Counted from the stretch's first letter, positions 1 to 5,831 are shown. The stretch is 8,338 nucleotides of DNA from Leucobacter_A sp035514995 (GCA_035514995.1 DATJCC010000139.1:1-8338); one strand, 5' to 3'. Notes: a model not told the origin generated them from the letters alone. Numbers and translations are program-made.

Positions 1-2
1 CC

Positions 3-302
3 GTAATTTTTGAAGTGACAGGAACGTTATCTTTAAGAATGGCATCACTCGGTAAGAAATTATGGTTTGTAGGGGTAGCGGTCGGCTATCTTGCCTCATT
101 TACTATGCTCATCTTGGCGTTAGCTGACGGAATGAACCTTGGTGTTGCCTACGGTATTTGGACAGCAGCGGGGGTTGTCTTAACTGCGGTTCTTTCAAAG
201 ATATTCTTCAAGGAGCCTCTTACCTGGCTAATGGGTCTTGGAATAGTGCTAATTGTTGGTGGGGTGCTTTTAATCGAGGTGGGCAGTGTACAAGGCTCTT
301 GA
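3..302 (+). CDS. Small multidrug resistance (SMR) family transporter, 5' end cut by the window edge
   Basis: This is a proton-coupled drug or metabolite exporter subunit of the EmrE/QacE/YkkCD type, acting in the cytoplasmic membrane as a dimer. The reading frame is open to the left edge. A GTG at position 15 is in frame but is not the real start, because the codons before it already encode family sequence (VIFEVTGTLSL). The Glu codon at 12-14 aligns with the essential Glu14 of EmrE. The segment VAYGIWTAAGVVL matches the EmrE stretch that contains Trp63. Three hydrophobic segments follow the partial first helix, giving the usual four-helix fold. About ten N-terminal residues appear to be missing. 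Many Gram-positive SMR proteins work as paralogous pairs, so a partner gene could lie just upstream. The substrate cannot be told from sequence. The family call is firm; the physiological role is unknown. Confidence 0.88.
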   Translation, partial: VIFEVTGTLSLRMASLGKKLWFVGVAVGYLASFTMLILALADGMNLGVAYGIWTAAGVVLTAVLSKIFFKEPLTWLMGLGIVLIVGGVLLIEVGSVQGS

Positions 303-355
303 AGAAGCGTAAGCTTTAGTCACAGTTTCTACTAGTTAGAGGTAGGTCAGTCGTC

Positions 356-739
356 ATGATCGTTGTGCCTTCATTAATCGCAACCGTGACAATTTTGGCG
401 GTGCGGATTGTGCTTACGGTAGCTTTCACCCGTGAAGCCATGCTTAAGCTGAAAGACATACCAAAGTTTGCAAAGAACGATGAAATTCCAGTGCCGTTGG
501 CCTGGTTCGTAGCGATAGCAGAGCTGACTGCAGCCGTATCGTTCGCCACAGGTTTTCTCTCACAGCTTGCGGGTCTGGGCGTAATTGTGTTGATGCTGAT
601 AACAACAAGCATGCACGTTTTCAAATGGAAAAGTAGTTATTGGGCGCAAAAGGGTGGGCCAGAATACGATCTGATGCTATTGGTTCTCGCAGCAGTTATC
701 GTTGCTTTTGGTCCGGGTAGCTTAGCTATCACACTCTAA
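356..739 (+). CDS. DoxX-family integral membrane protein
   Basis: This 127-residue protein has about four transmembrane segments (near residues 5-25, 47-67, 68-85 and 104-122). The N-terminal AVRIVLTVAFTREAMLKLKD resembles the first helix of DoxX/MauE-type proteins. The C-terminal stretch EYDLMLLVLAAVIVAFGPG matches the DoxX pattern of an acidic-Tyr-Asp lead into the last helix, ending in a Gly-Pro-Gly turn. The length is typical of the family. The ATG at 356 is preceded by a purine-rich AGAGGTAGG (338-346), which is a modest ribosome-binding site. The gene lies 53 bases after the SMR gene on the same strand, so the two may be co-transcribed. DoxX relatives have been linked to redox or thiol homeostasis in some bacteria, but nothing here fixes a function. 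No catalytic residues can be named. Confidence 0.8.
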   Translation: MIVVPSLIATVTILAVRIVLTVAFTREAMLKLKDIPKFAKNDEIPVPLAWFVAIAELTAAVSFATGFLSQLAGLGVIVLMLITTSMHVFKWKSSYWAQKGGPEYDLMLLVLAAVIVAFGPGSLAITL

Positions 740-796
740 AATTTAGAGCAGGGATTGGATAATCGGTCGATACGCTCTGCGGATCTTAGCCCGAGG

Positions 797-827
797 TTTA
801 GCTAAAGAGAAACCTAAAACATAATAT
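797..827 (+). promoter_or_regulatory. Possible etf promoter with an adjacent palindrome
   Basis: TAATAT (822-827) fits a sigma-70-like -10 hexamer. It would start transcription near 834, before both the small ORF and etfB. The region 17-18 bases upstream (TTAGCT/TAGCTA, 798-804) is a poor -35. The perfect palindrome TTTAGCTAAA (797-806) sits exactly where a -35 or an operator would be, which could reflect regulator binding instead of a strong core promoter. This rests on position and sequence resemblance only. Confidence 0.25.
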
Positions 828-854
828 TTTCGGGATCCTTAAACGGAGTGAATA

Positions 855-947
855 GTGCAACGGGACTCTGTTTTCATTACCTGTGAAAGTTGCAGAAAGA
901 ATTGTAGTAGAGTTGGATGGGTCGATAAACCGGGAGGAGAACGATGA
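855..947 (+). CDS. Candidate small ORF (30 aa, three cysteines) translationally coupled to etfB
   Basis: A GTG at 855-857 is preceded by GGAG (845-848) with a 6-base spacer. The frame then stays open for 30 codons and stops at TGA 945-947, overlapping the etfB ATG (944-946) in the classic ATGA arrangement. The predicted peptide contains T-C-E-S-C-R-K-N-C-S (residues 9-18), so Cys10, Cys13 and Cys17 form a CxxCxxxC cluster, followed by Trp22 and a basic Gly-rich end. I recognise no family. It could be a leader peptide, a small redox or metal-binding protein, or chance. The start is well spaced and the overlap is suggestive, but the etfB Shine-Dalgarno lies inside this ORF and explains part of its composition. 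Confidence in it as a translated gene is modest. Confidence 0.3.
   Translation: MQRDSVFITCESCRKNCSRVGWVDKPGGER
932..939 (+). promoter_or_regulatory. Strong ribosome-binding site of etfB
   Basis: GGGAGGAG ends four bases before the ATG at 944, and its core GGAGG lies six to ten bases upstream. It fixes the etfB start and is the strongest Shine-Dalgarno sequence in the window. Confidence 0.75.
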
Positions 948-1720
948 AGCTTATCGTCTTGGTAAAAGAAGTTCCAGATACGTATGGTGACCGTAAGTTA
1001 AACCTTGAAACGGGGTTAGCAGATCGGGCCGCGAGTGAAGCTGTTCTAGATGAGATCAGCGAGCGTGCTCTTGAGGCCGCTTTAACGTATGCGGATGCTA
1101 ATGAAGGAACCGAAGTTGTAGCTCTGTGTGTAGCACCAGAAGGCTCAGTTGCTACAGTGCGCAAAGCACTAGCGATGGGCGCGCAAAGCGCCGTGCACGT
1201 CGCAGACGAAGCGCTGCTTGGAGCCGACATCACACTGACAGCAGAGGTTCTTGCTGCAGCGATTTCAAAGACTGGCTTCGATGTTGTAATCACGGGCAAC
1301 GTTTCTACTGACGGTTCGGGAGGAATGGTTCCGGCCGCTATCGCTGAATATTTAGGCGTTGCACACGTAACTGGTTTGAGTGAACTCGAAATCACCGATG
1401 GTAAAGTTGGCGGCCCCCGTCCTGTAGATGGCGGCACTCAAAGAGTGAGCGCACCTCTCCCAGCTGTGGTTTCTATAACTGAAGCTCTTCCAGACCCTCG
1501 TTTCCCAAACTTTAAGGGCATCATGGCGGCTAAAAAGAAGCCGCTTGAGACCATGACTCTTGCAGATTTAAACATTTCGGCTGAAAACCCCGAAAGCGCT
1601 CGATCAATCATGCTGATGGTAGCTGAAAAGCCTCCTCGTGAAGCGGGCATCAAGATTACTGATGAAGGCGATGCTGGCGAGAAGCTTGCAAACTTCCTGA
1701 TCGAAAACCGTTTGGCGTAG
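944..1720 (+). CDS. etfB: Electron transfer flavoprotein, beta subunit
   Basis: EtfB is the small subunit of the cytoplasmic ETF heterodimer. It binds a structural AMP and docks with acyl-CoA and other flavin dehydrogenases to receive electrons. The 258-residue length is normal. The N-terminus MKLIVLVKEVPDT is typical of EtfB. The family signature is seen as VDGGTQRVSAPLPAVVSIT around residues 161-179, followed by RFPNFKGIMAAKKKPLE at about 186-202. An alpha/beta Rossmann-like fold is expected over residues 1-180, with the C-terminal arm wrapping EtfA. Its ATG follows a strong GGGAGGAG site. The etfA gene starts ten bases after its stop, so the two are co-transcribed. Nothing in the neighbourhood (no butyryl-CoA dehydrogenase or FixCX) suggests electron bifurcation, so a conventional housekeeping ETF is the simplest reading. 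Confidence 0.96.
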   Translation: MKLIVLVKEVPDTYGDRKLNLETGLADRAASEAVLDEISERALEAALTYADANEGTEVVALCVAPEGSVATVRKALAMGAQSAVHVADEALLGADITLTAEVLAAAISKTGFDVVITGNVSTDGSGGMVPAAIAEYLGVAHVTGLSELEITDGKVGGPRPVDGGTQRVSAPLPAVVSITEALPDPRFPNFKGIMAAKKKPLETMTLADLNISAENPESARSIMLMVAEKPPREAGIKITDEGDAGEKLANFLIENRLA

Positions 1721-1730
1721 AGGGGTAGAC

Positions 1731-2702
1731 ATGAATGATTTTGCCGCTGATTCAATTTTAGTTGTTGTCGAAACAACTGCATCAGGTGCTGTCGCTAAAT
1801 CAGCTGCGGAGCTGATCGGTGCCGCCAGCCTCGTCGGTACTCCGGTTGCTCTTTTGCTGGGTGCCGACTCCCTCGCGGGTGACGTTGCTTCGTTAGGAGC
1901 TTCGCGCGTGCTAGTTGCTGCAGAGGCCTCCGGATCGGTACTTGGAGTTCCTGCAGTTGATGCATTAGAAGCCGCAGCTAAGCTGGTGCAGCCAGATGCG
2001 ATTCTGCTGTCACACTCGACAGACGGCCGCGACATCGCAGCACGGTTTGCAATACGCGCTAAACACGCAATTTCAGCAGACGCTGTCGGTGTAATCCGCG
2101 ATGAGCTTGGAATCGTTGCAGAACATTCCGTCTATGGTGGTGCTTACAACGCAACATCGACAGCAACCTTTGGACCACCGGTTATAACACTGCGGCAGGG
2201 CTCTATCGATACCAGGGCTGAAGCAACATCTGTTACCGGAGAAGCTCTTGAGGTAACTGCATCAGGTAAACCGGCCGCAACTATTGAAAGCTTCGAAGAA
2301 GAAACAGTTGTTTCGAGTCGACCAGAGCTTCGTGGAGCTGCGAAGGTGGTCTCGGGCGGTCGCGGTTTAGGCTCTGAAGAAAAGTTTAAACTCGTTGAGG
2401 AGTTGGCTGACGCTCTTGGGGCAGCTGTGGGCGCTTCTAGAGCTGCGGTAGATGCTGGTTACGTTCCAGCCAATCACCAGGTTGGACAGACCGGTGTGTC
2501 TGTTTCACCTCAGCTTTATATTGCAGTTGGCATTTCAGGGGCTATACAGCACCGAGCAGGAATGCAGACAGCTAAAACAATTGTTGCTATTAATAAAGAT
2601 GCAGATGCGCCTATATTTGAGGTGGCAGATTTTGGTGTTGTTGGTGATCTCTTCCAGATCGTTCCGCAACTCATAAGCGCACTCGAAGCACGAAAGAAAT
2701 AA
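1731..2702 (+). CDS. etfA: Electron transfer flavoprotein, alpha subunit
   Basis: EtfA is the FAD-carrying subunit of ETF and partners the EtfB encoded just upstream. The 323-residue length is usual. The C-terminal FAD domain is clear: GASRAAVDAGYVP (residues 234-246, with the conserved Arg237 near the flavin), GQTG (252-255), and the signature LYIAVGISGAIQH (262-274) followed by RAGM and AIN (286-288). It ends with the conserved ADFGVVGDLF region. The N-terminal domain (about 1-190) pairs with EtfB. AGGGGT (1721-1726) precedes the ATG at short spacing. The next gene starts two bases after the stop, so etfB, etfA and the cytochrome gene form one transcription unit. I see no truncation and no missing residue. 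Confidence 0.96.
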   Translation: MNDFAADSILVVVETTASGAVAKSAAELIGAASLVGTPVALLLGADSLAGDVASLGASRVLVAAEASGSVLGVPAVDALEAAAKLVQPDAILLSHSTDGRDIAARFAIRAKHAISADAVGVIRDELGIVAEHSVYGGAYNATSTATFGPPVITLRQGSIDTRAEATSVTGEALEVTASGKPAATIESFEEETVVSSRPELRGAAKVVSGGRGLGSEEKFKLVEELADALGAAVGASRAAVDAGYVPANHQVGQTGVSVSPQLYIAVGISGAIQHRAGMQTAKTIVAINKDADAPIFEVADFGVVGDLFQIVPQLISALEARKK

Positions 2703-2704
2703 CT

Positions 2705-4441
2705 TTGGCTACATACTCCAGTCAAATTCGTCAAGGACTTCCTCGTATAGCTGGAGGTGAGCCGTGGCCTGCTGCTGGTGTTGCACCAATAGACGTTGTT
2801 CCGGTTGAAAAGGTAGCTGTCATAGAACAAAAGCAGACACCTGAACAAGAGCAGACACCAAAACCAGCCGTCACCCAGGTCGAAGAAACCACTTCTGCAA
2901 AACCAGTTGTGGCTGCCACTGGCATTATTCGTCAAGGGCTACCAAGGGTCCCCGGCGGTGAACCCTGGCCTGCGGGCGGAGTTACTAGCGCGGCAACAGC
3001 CACAGCGACAGAAGCAGTTAAACAAGACCTAACTGAGCATGACCTTAGCGAACAAGGTTCGCTCACTCAACAAACTGTTGAAACCGCAAAAACCAGTGAA
3101 TCTGAAATCACTGCTAAAAGTACTTCATCTGCAGACAGCGTTGTCACGGAGGGCGCTCAGTTGCGCCGCGGTCTGCCTCGTGTTTCAGGTGGAGATCCCT
3201 GGCCGGCAGCTGGGGCCGTGCCTGCATGGGCGGTTAAACATGCCGCAGATGCTCCTGCCGGCGAACAGCCTGCGACCGTTGCCGAGCCCGTAGCCGCCGA
3301 AGCTGCTGCTACCGAAGCTGTTGCCGCTCAAGTTTCTACCGAAAAGACAGCAACTGTAGAAGCGGAAACTCAAAAAACAGTATCTGCAGAGGCTACACCT
3401 GTAATCGATCGAAGCCCGGCAATATCCAAAGACGTTGATAAACCTGTTGCAAAAACAGCTCCTCCTGCAGAGCCTAAGGTGGAGCAGCAGGTTCAACCTA
3501 AACCTGCTCCGAAACCTGCTCCTAAACCACGCGAACCAATAATGATTGGTGAGAAAACGCTTTCTAGCTGGATTAAAATAGTGGTGCTTGGTGTGCTCGG
3601 CGCAGTGGCCGCAGCAGCGATACTCGTTTTAGCCGCGCGAGGTGTCACCACACTGCCCGGTGTGCCTGAGTTCTTGAAAAAATATCCGGGAGAATATGAT
3701 CCGGTAGCTCCAGTCGACCCGGGGTTCCCAGCATGGGCAAGATGGTCACACTTCTTGAACATATTTTTGATGGTTTTGATAATCAGATCAGGGCTTTTGG
3801 TGCGCACGCAACAGAAACCGCCCGCTTTTTGGACACCTAAGAAGGGTGGCAAAAAGGTCAGCATCAACCTTTGGTTGCACACTTCACTCGATGTTCTATG
3901 GGTCGCAAACGGAGTAATTTTTGTTGTATTACTGTTTGTATCAGGCCATTGGCTACGAATAATACCTACGAGTTGGGAAGTCTTCCCGAACGCAGCGTCT
4001 GCAATGCTGCAATATATGACGCTTGACTGGCCAACAGAAAACGGATGGGTTAACTACAACAGCCTGCAGCAGCTCATGTATTTCATAATCATTTTCATCG
4101 CTGCACCATTAGCGATAATCACCGGTGTGCGCATGAGTGAATGGTGGCCAGAAAAAGCAGAGCGCCTGAACAAGATCTATCCAGCGCCCCTAGCCAGGGC
4201 ATTGCACTTTCCAGTAATGCTCTTCTTTGTGCTATTTATTCTGGTACACGTATTCTTAGTGTTTTCAACGGGAGCACTGCGTAATCTGAACCACATGTTT
4301 GCTGGAACAGACGTCGTTAACTGGACTGGATTCTGGCTATTCGCTCTCGCGATCGCATTGACAGCAGCTGGCTGGTTCGCTGCAAGACCATTAATTCTTG
4401 CACCAATAGCAAATCTCTTCGGTAAAGTTAGTAACAGATGA
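2705..4441 (+). CDS. b-type cytochrome (cytochrome b561/b6-like) with a long N-terminal arm bearing three RQGLPR-GGEPWP motifs
   Basis: This 578-residue protein has two parts. Residues 1-288 are low-complexity (Ala, Thr, Glu, Pro, Lys), probably disordered, and punctuated by three copies of an RQGLPRxxGGEPWPAxG motif (residues 9-25, 76-92 and 154-170), ending in a Lys-Pro-Ala linker. Residues 289-578 hold about six membrane helices (near 290-310, 345-365, 392-414, 455-477, 500-522 and 539-560). Candidate haem ligands are His349 (RWSHF), His392 (LHTSL), His501 (LHFPV) and His515 (VHVFL). His501 and His515 lie 14 apart in one helix, the spacing known from cytochrome b. The domain resembles cytochrome b561 and hydrogenase-type cytochrome b subunits and probably moves electrons between a soluble donor and quinone. 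The TTG start at 2705 lies two bases after etfA and lacks a clear Shine-Dalgarno. It is chosen because motif one begins seven residues later and the first internal Met is residue 280. Coupling to etfA translation is likely. The cytochrome call is good; the electron partner is inferred. Confidence 0.82.
   Translation: MATYSSQIRQGLPRIAGGEPWPAAGVAPIDVVPVEKVAVIEQKQTPEQEQTPKPAVTQVEETTSAKPVVAATGIIRQGLPRVPGGEPWPAGGVTSAATATATEAVKQDLTEHDLSEQGSLTQQTVETAKTSESEITAKSTSSADSVVTEGAQLRRGLPRVSGGDPWPAAGAVPAWAVKHAADAPAGEQPATVAEPVAAEAAATEAVAAQVSTEKTATVEAETQKTVSAEATPVIDRSPAISKDVDKPVAKTAPPAEPKVEQQVQPKPAPKPAPKPREPIMIGEKTLSSWIKIVVLGVLGAVAAAAILVLAARGVTTLPGVPEFLKKYPGEYDPVAPVDPGFPAWARWSHFLNIFLMVLIIRSGLLVRTQQKPPAFWTPKKGGKKVSINLWLHTSLDVLWVANGVIFVVLLFVSGHWLRIIPTSWEVFPNAASAMLQYMTLDWPTENGWVNYNSLQQLMYFIIIFIAAPLAIITGVRMSEWWPEKAERLNKIYPAPLARALHFPVMLFFVLFILVHVFLVFSTGALRNLNHMFAGTDVVNWTGFWLFALAIALTAAGWFAARPLILAPIANLFGKVSNR
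2726..2779 (+). repeat. Protein motif repeat 1 (RQGLPR-GGEPWP)
   Basis: This encodes residues 8-25, IRQGLPRIAGGEPWPAAG. The invariant positions across the three copies are Arg, Gly-Leu-Pro-Arg, Gly-Gly, an acidic residue, and Pro-Trp-Pro-Ala. It lies almost at the extreme N-terminus of the cytochrome. Confidence 0.85.
2927..2980 (+). repeat. Protein motif repeat 2 (RQGLPR-GGEPWP)
   Basis: This encodes residues 75-92, IRQGLPRVPGGEPWPAGG, 67 residues after copy 1. The first ten bases equal copy 1. After that, synonymous codons differ (for example Arg CGT versus AGG and Leu CTT versus CTA) while the peptide is kept, which suggests selection on the protein. Confidence 0.85.
3161..3214 (+). repeat. 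Protein motif repeat 3 (RRGLPR-GGDPWP)
   Basis: This encodes residues 153-170, LRRGLPRVSGGDPWPAAG, 78 residues after copy 2. Gln is replaced by Arg and Glu by Asp, both mild changes. The Trp and the flanking prolines are kept. Confidence 0.85.
3500..3522 (+). repeat. Short tandem repeat encoding Lys-Pro-Ala-Pro
   Basis: AAACCTGCTCC occurs at 3500-3510 and again at 3512-3522, a period of 12 bases. It encodes KPAPKPAP within an extended Lys/Pro linker (residues about 264-278) directly before the first membrane helix of the cytochrome. Such linkers are stiff and extended. The repeat could vary in copy number between strains by slippage without breaking the frame. Confidence 0.7.
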
Positions 4442-4483
4442 TGTTAAATATTTGAGTACTATGATCTCTTCTTGAAATGGGTT

Positions 4484-4499
4484 GAGGTAAATGAGTGTG
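4484..4499 (+). promoter_or_regulatory. Ribosome-binding site of zur, with two possible starts
   Basis: GAGGT (4484-4488) is only two bases from the ATG at 4491 but eight bases from the in-frame GTG at 4497, which encodes residue 3. By spacing alone the GTG is the better start. The ATG is kept for the CDS because of start-codon preference; the two forms differ by two residues only. Confidence 0.45.
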
Positions 4500-4904
4500 A
4501 GACGTAATACATGGCAGCAAACGGCGGTACGCGACGCACTTGAAGCCATTGATGGTTTCGTTAGTGCGCAACAACTGCACACCGATTTAAAAACTGAAGG
4601 CTCAACAATCGGTCTAGCAACTGTATATAGAGCTCTTTCTGGGATGGTAGAACAGGGTGATGCTGACACACTTCTGTCCCCGAGCGGAGAAAGCCTTTTT
4701 AGGGCGTGTACTACGACTGATCACCATCACCATTTGATTTGTAGGCGTTGTGGCGCAACAGAAGAAATAGCGGCACAGGTGGTTGAAGATTGGTCTAAAA
4801 AAATTGCTAGCGATTACGGGTTTTCAGATCCTACACACGAAATAGATATATTTGGAATATGTCCAAATTGTCAGCGAAGTAATCCCGATTTCAATAACAA
4901 TTAA
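4491..4904 (+). CDS. zur: Fur-family zinc-responsive repressor (Zur/FurB type)
   Basis: This 137-residue cytoplasmic DNA-binding repressor is expected to bind zinc and silence zinc-uptake and zinc-free ribosomal protein genes. Residues 1-60 form the winged helix (TWQQTAVRDAL, then GLATVYRALSGM as the recognition region). The metal region is clear: Cys73, the His run HHHHL (78-81), CRRC (Cys84, Cys87), His115 in the HEIDIFG segment, and CPNC (Cys124, Cys127). The two CxxC pairs are the structural zinc site. The order RACTTTDHHHHLICRRCG and the ending IFGICPNC resemble mycobacterial Zur (FurB) more than iron-type Fur. The length is normal for the family. It lies 49 bases after the cytochrome gene and about 150 bases before the gluA start, with no zinc transporter beside it, so its targets are elsewhere. 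I see no clear Zur box upstream. Zur is favoured over Fur or PerR but not proven. Confidence 0.85.
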   Translation: MSVRRNTWQQTAVRDALEAIDGFVSAQQLHTDLKTEGSTIGLATVYRALSGMVEQGDADTLLSPSGESLFRACTTTDHHHHLICRRCGATEEIAAQVVEDWSKKIASDYGFSDPTHEIDIFGICPNCQRSNPDFNNN

Positions 4905-4977
4905 AGCACAATTGCTGGATACAAAGCGCTGTTGAGACTGTATATTTTTGCGTTATTCAGCGAAATTTAGGCGCATA

Positions 4978-5008
4978 ACTCTTTATTTTCGTAAATATTT
5001 TATAAAAT
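4978..5008 (+). promoter_or_regulatory. Likely gluABCD promoter, AT-rich with a perfect palindrome
   Basis: The AT-rich stretch after zur contains ATTTTATAAAAT (4997-5008), a perfect 12-base palindrome. Inside it, TATAAA (5001-5006) or TAAAAT (5003-5008) fits a -10 element. The -35 region (4978-4985) is poor. A transcript from here would start near 5015, which argues against the upstream TTG at 5016 as the gluA start and in favour of the ATG codons at 5052 or 5058. The palindrome may be an operator or simply AT-rich promoter DNA. Confidence 0.35.
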
Positions 5009-5057
5009 GTAGGGCTTGCAAGTTTTCACTAAGAAGCGCACGATTGGATATATGACT

Positions 5058-5831
5058 ATGGGCACTACTACAGCTGTGCGGGTTGTTCAAGACCGCGAAG
5101 TTCTCGTTGAGATGAAAAACGTAAATAAATATTATGGGGACCTGCACGTTTTAAATAACATCAACACAACAGTTGGTAAAGGCGAGGTTGTCGTTGTTCT
5201 GGGACCTTCAGGCTCCGGTAAATCCACGCTGTGTCGTGCGATTAACAGGCTTGAAACAATTGACTCAGGCGTAATAACAATTGACGGCATCGCACTACCT
5301 GAGGAGGGTAAGGGTTTAGCTAAACTGCGTGCTGATGTTGGTATGGTGTTCCAATCATTTAACCTGTTTGCGCACAAGACAATTTTGCAGAACGTGACTC
5401 TTGGCCCAATGAAGGTGCGTGGTTTAAACAAAAAAGATGCGGAAGAAAAAGCGATGAAGCTTCTTGAACGTGTCGGCATTGCAGACCAAGCACATAAGAT
5501 GCCTTCGCAATTGTCTGGAGGGCAGCAGCAGCGAGCAGCAATAGCGAGGTCTCTGGCGATGGATCCGAAGCTAATTTTGCTTGATGAGCCAACTAGTGCG
5601 CTCGACCCAGAGATGATCAATGAGGTGCTTGAGACCATGATCAGTCTTGCTAATGAAGGTATGACGATGGTGGCAGTGACTCACGAAATGGGTTTTGCGC
5701 GAAGAGCCGCAGACCGAATAGTTTTTATGGCAGATGGCCAAATTGTTGAAGAGGCCAAACCTAAAGACTTCTTTACAAACCCAAAAACTTCGAGGGCACA
5801 AGATTTTTTATCAAAGATCTTAAACGACTAA
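5058..5831 (+). CDS. gluA: Glutamate-type amino-acid ABC transporter, ATP-binding subunit
   Basis: This is the ATPase that powers import by the GluBCD complex and sits on the cytoplasmic face of the membrane. Residues are counted from the ATG at 5058 (257 aa). Visible motifs are Walker A GPSGSGKST (49-57), the Q-loop with Gln99 (VFQSFNLF), the ABC signature LSGGQQQR (152-159), Walker B LILLDEP (172-178, Asp176 and Glu177), the D-loop SALD, and the switch His209 (VTHEMGFA). It belongs to the polar amino acid uptake (PAAT) group with GlnQ and GluA. The reading frame extends to a TTG at 5016 and has an ATG at 5052. I prefer 5058 because GGAT (5046-5049) is eight bases upstream and the likely promoter ends at 5008; 5052 is a close alternative. 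The binding-protein gene starts 72 bases after the stop. Glutamate is inferred from the four-gene order and from similarity to Corynebacterium GluABCD. Confidence 0.92.
   Translation: MGTTTAVRVVQDREVLVEMKNVNKYYGDLHVLNNINTTVGKGEVVVVLGPSGSGKSTLCRAINRLETIDSGVITIDGIALPEEGKGLAKLRADVGMVFQSFNLFAHKTILQNVTLGPMKVRGLNKKDAEEKAMKLLERVGIADQAHKMPSQLSGGQQQRAAIARSLAMDPKLILLDEPTSALDPEMINEVLETMISLANEGMTMVAVTHEMGFARRAADRIVFMADGQIVEEAKPKDFFTNPKTSRAQDFLSKILND

Larger units (their letters stand above)
740..943 (+). other. Leader region upstream of etfB
   Basis: This is the longest non-coding gap in the window (204 bases). It holds a short inverted repeat (CTCTAAA-A-TTTAGAG, 734-748) overlapping the doxX-like stop codon, and a 10-base perfect palindrome TTTAGCTAAA (797-806). 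The arms AGGTTT (794-799) and AAACCT (810-815) overlap that palindrome. A TAATAT at 822-827 could be a -10 element. A small candidate ORF occupies 855-947. No terminator with a T-tract is visible, so readthrough from the doxX-like gene cannot be excluded. Confidence 0.5.

Noticed and set aside
734..748. CTCTAAA-A-TTTAGAG as a terminator of the doxX-like gene
   Set aside because: The stem is short and AT-rich, the centre is a single base, and no T-tract follows, so a stable terminator hairpin is unlikely.
877..1437. Long open frame on the - strand opposite etfB
   Set aside because: Its Ser/Ala/Thr-rich composition is what the complement of an Ala/Val-rich gene gives. It has no recognisable domain and lies fully across etfB and its leader.
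1604..2035. - strand open frame across the etfB/etfA junction
   Set aside because: Shadow of two well-supported genes, low-complexity composition, no family features.
944..2702. Electron-bifurcating ETF
   Set aside because: No butyryl-CoA dehydrogenase, FixC/FixX or lactate dehydrogenase partner is adjacent, and I cannot point to group-specific residues for a second FAD.
3460..3541. TonB-like protein suggested by the Lys-Pro-Ala linker
   Set aside because: There is no TonB C-terminal domain, the linker leads straight into a multi-helix cytochrome, and Gram-positive bacteria lack TonB systems.
3493..3882. - strand open frame opposite the cytochrome
   Set aside because: It ends in a Gly-Ala repeat that is just the complement of the Lys-Pro-Ala linker; no domain.
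4905..5015. Zur box or riboswitch upstream of gluA
   Set aside because: I found no TGATAATNATTATCA-like site and no extended set of helices; only the AT palindrome at 4997-5008 stands out.
5132..5638. - strand open frame opposite gluA
   Set aside because: It covers the Walker A to Walker B part of a clear ABC ATPase; Ser/Pro-rich antisense shadow.
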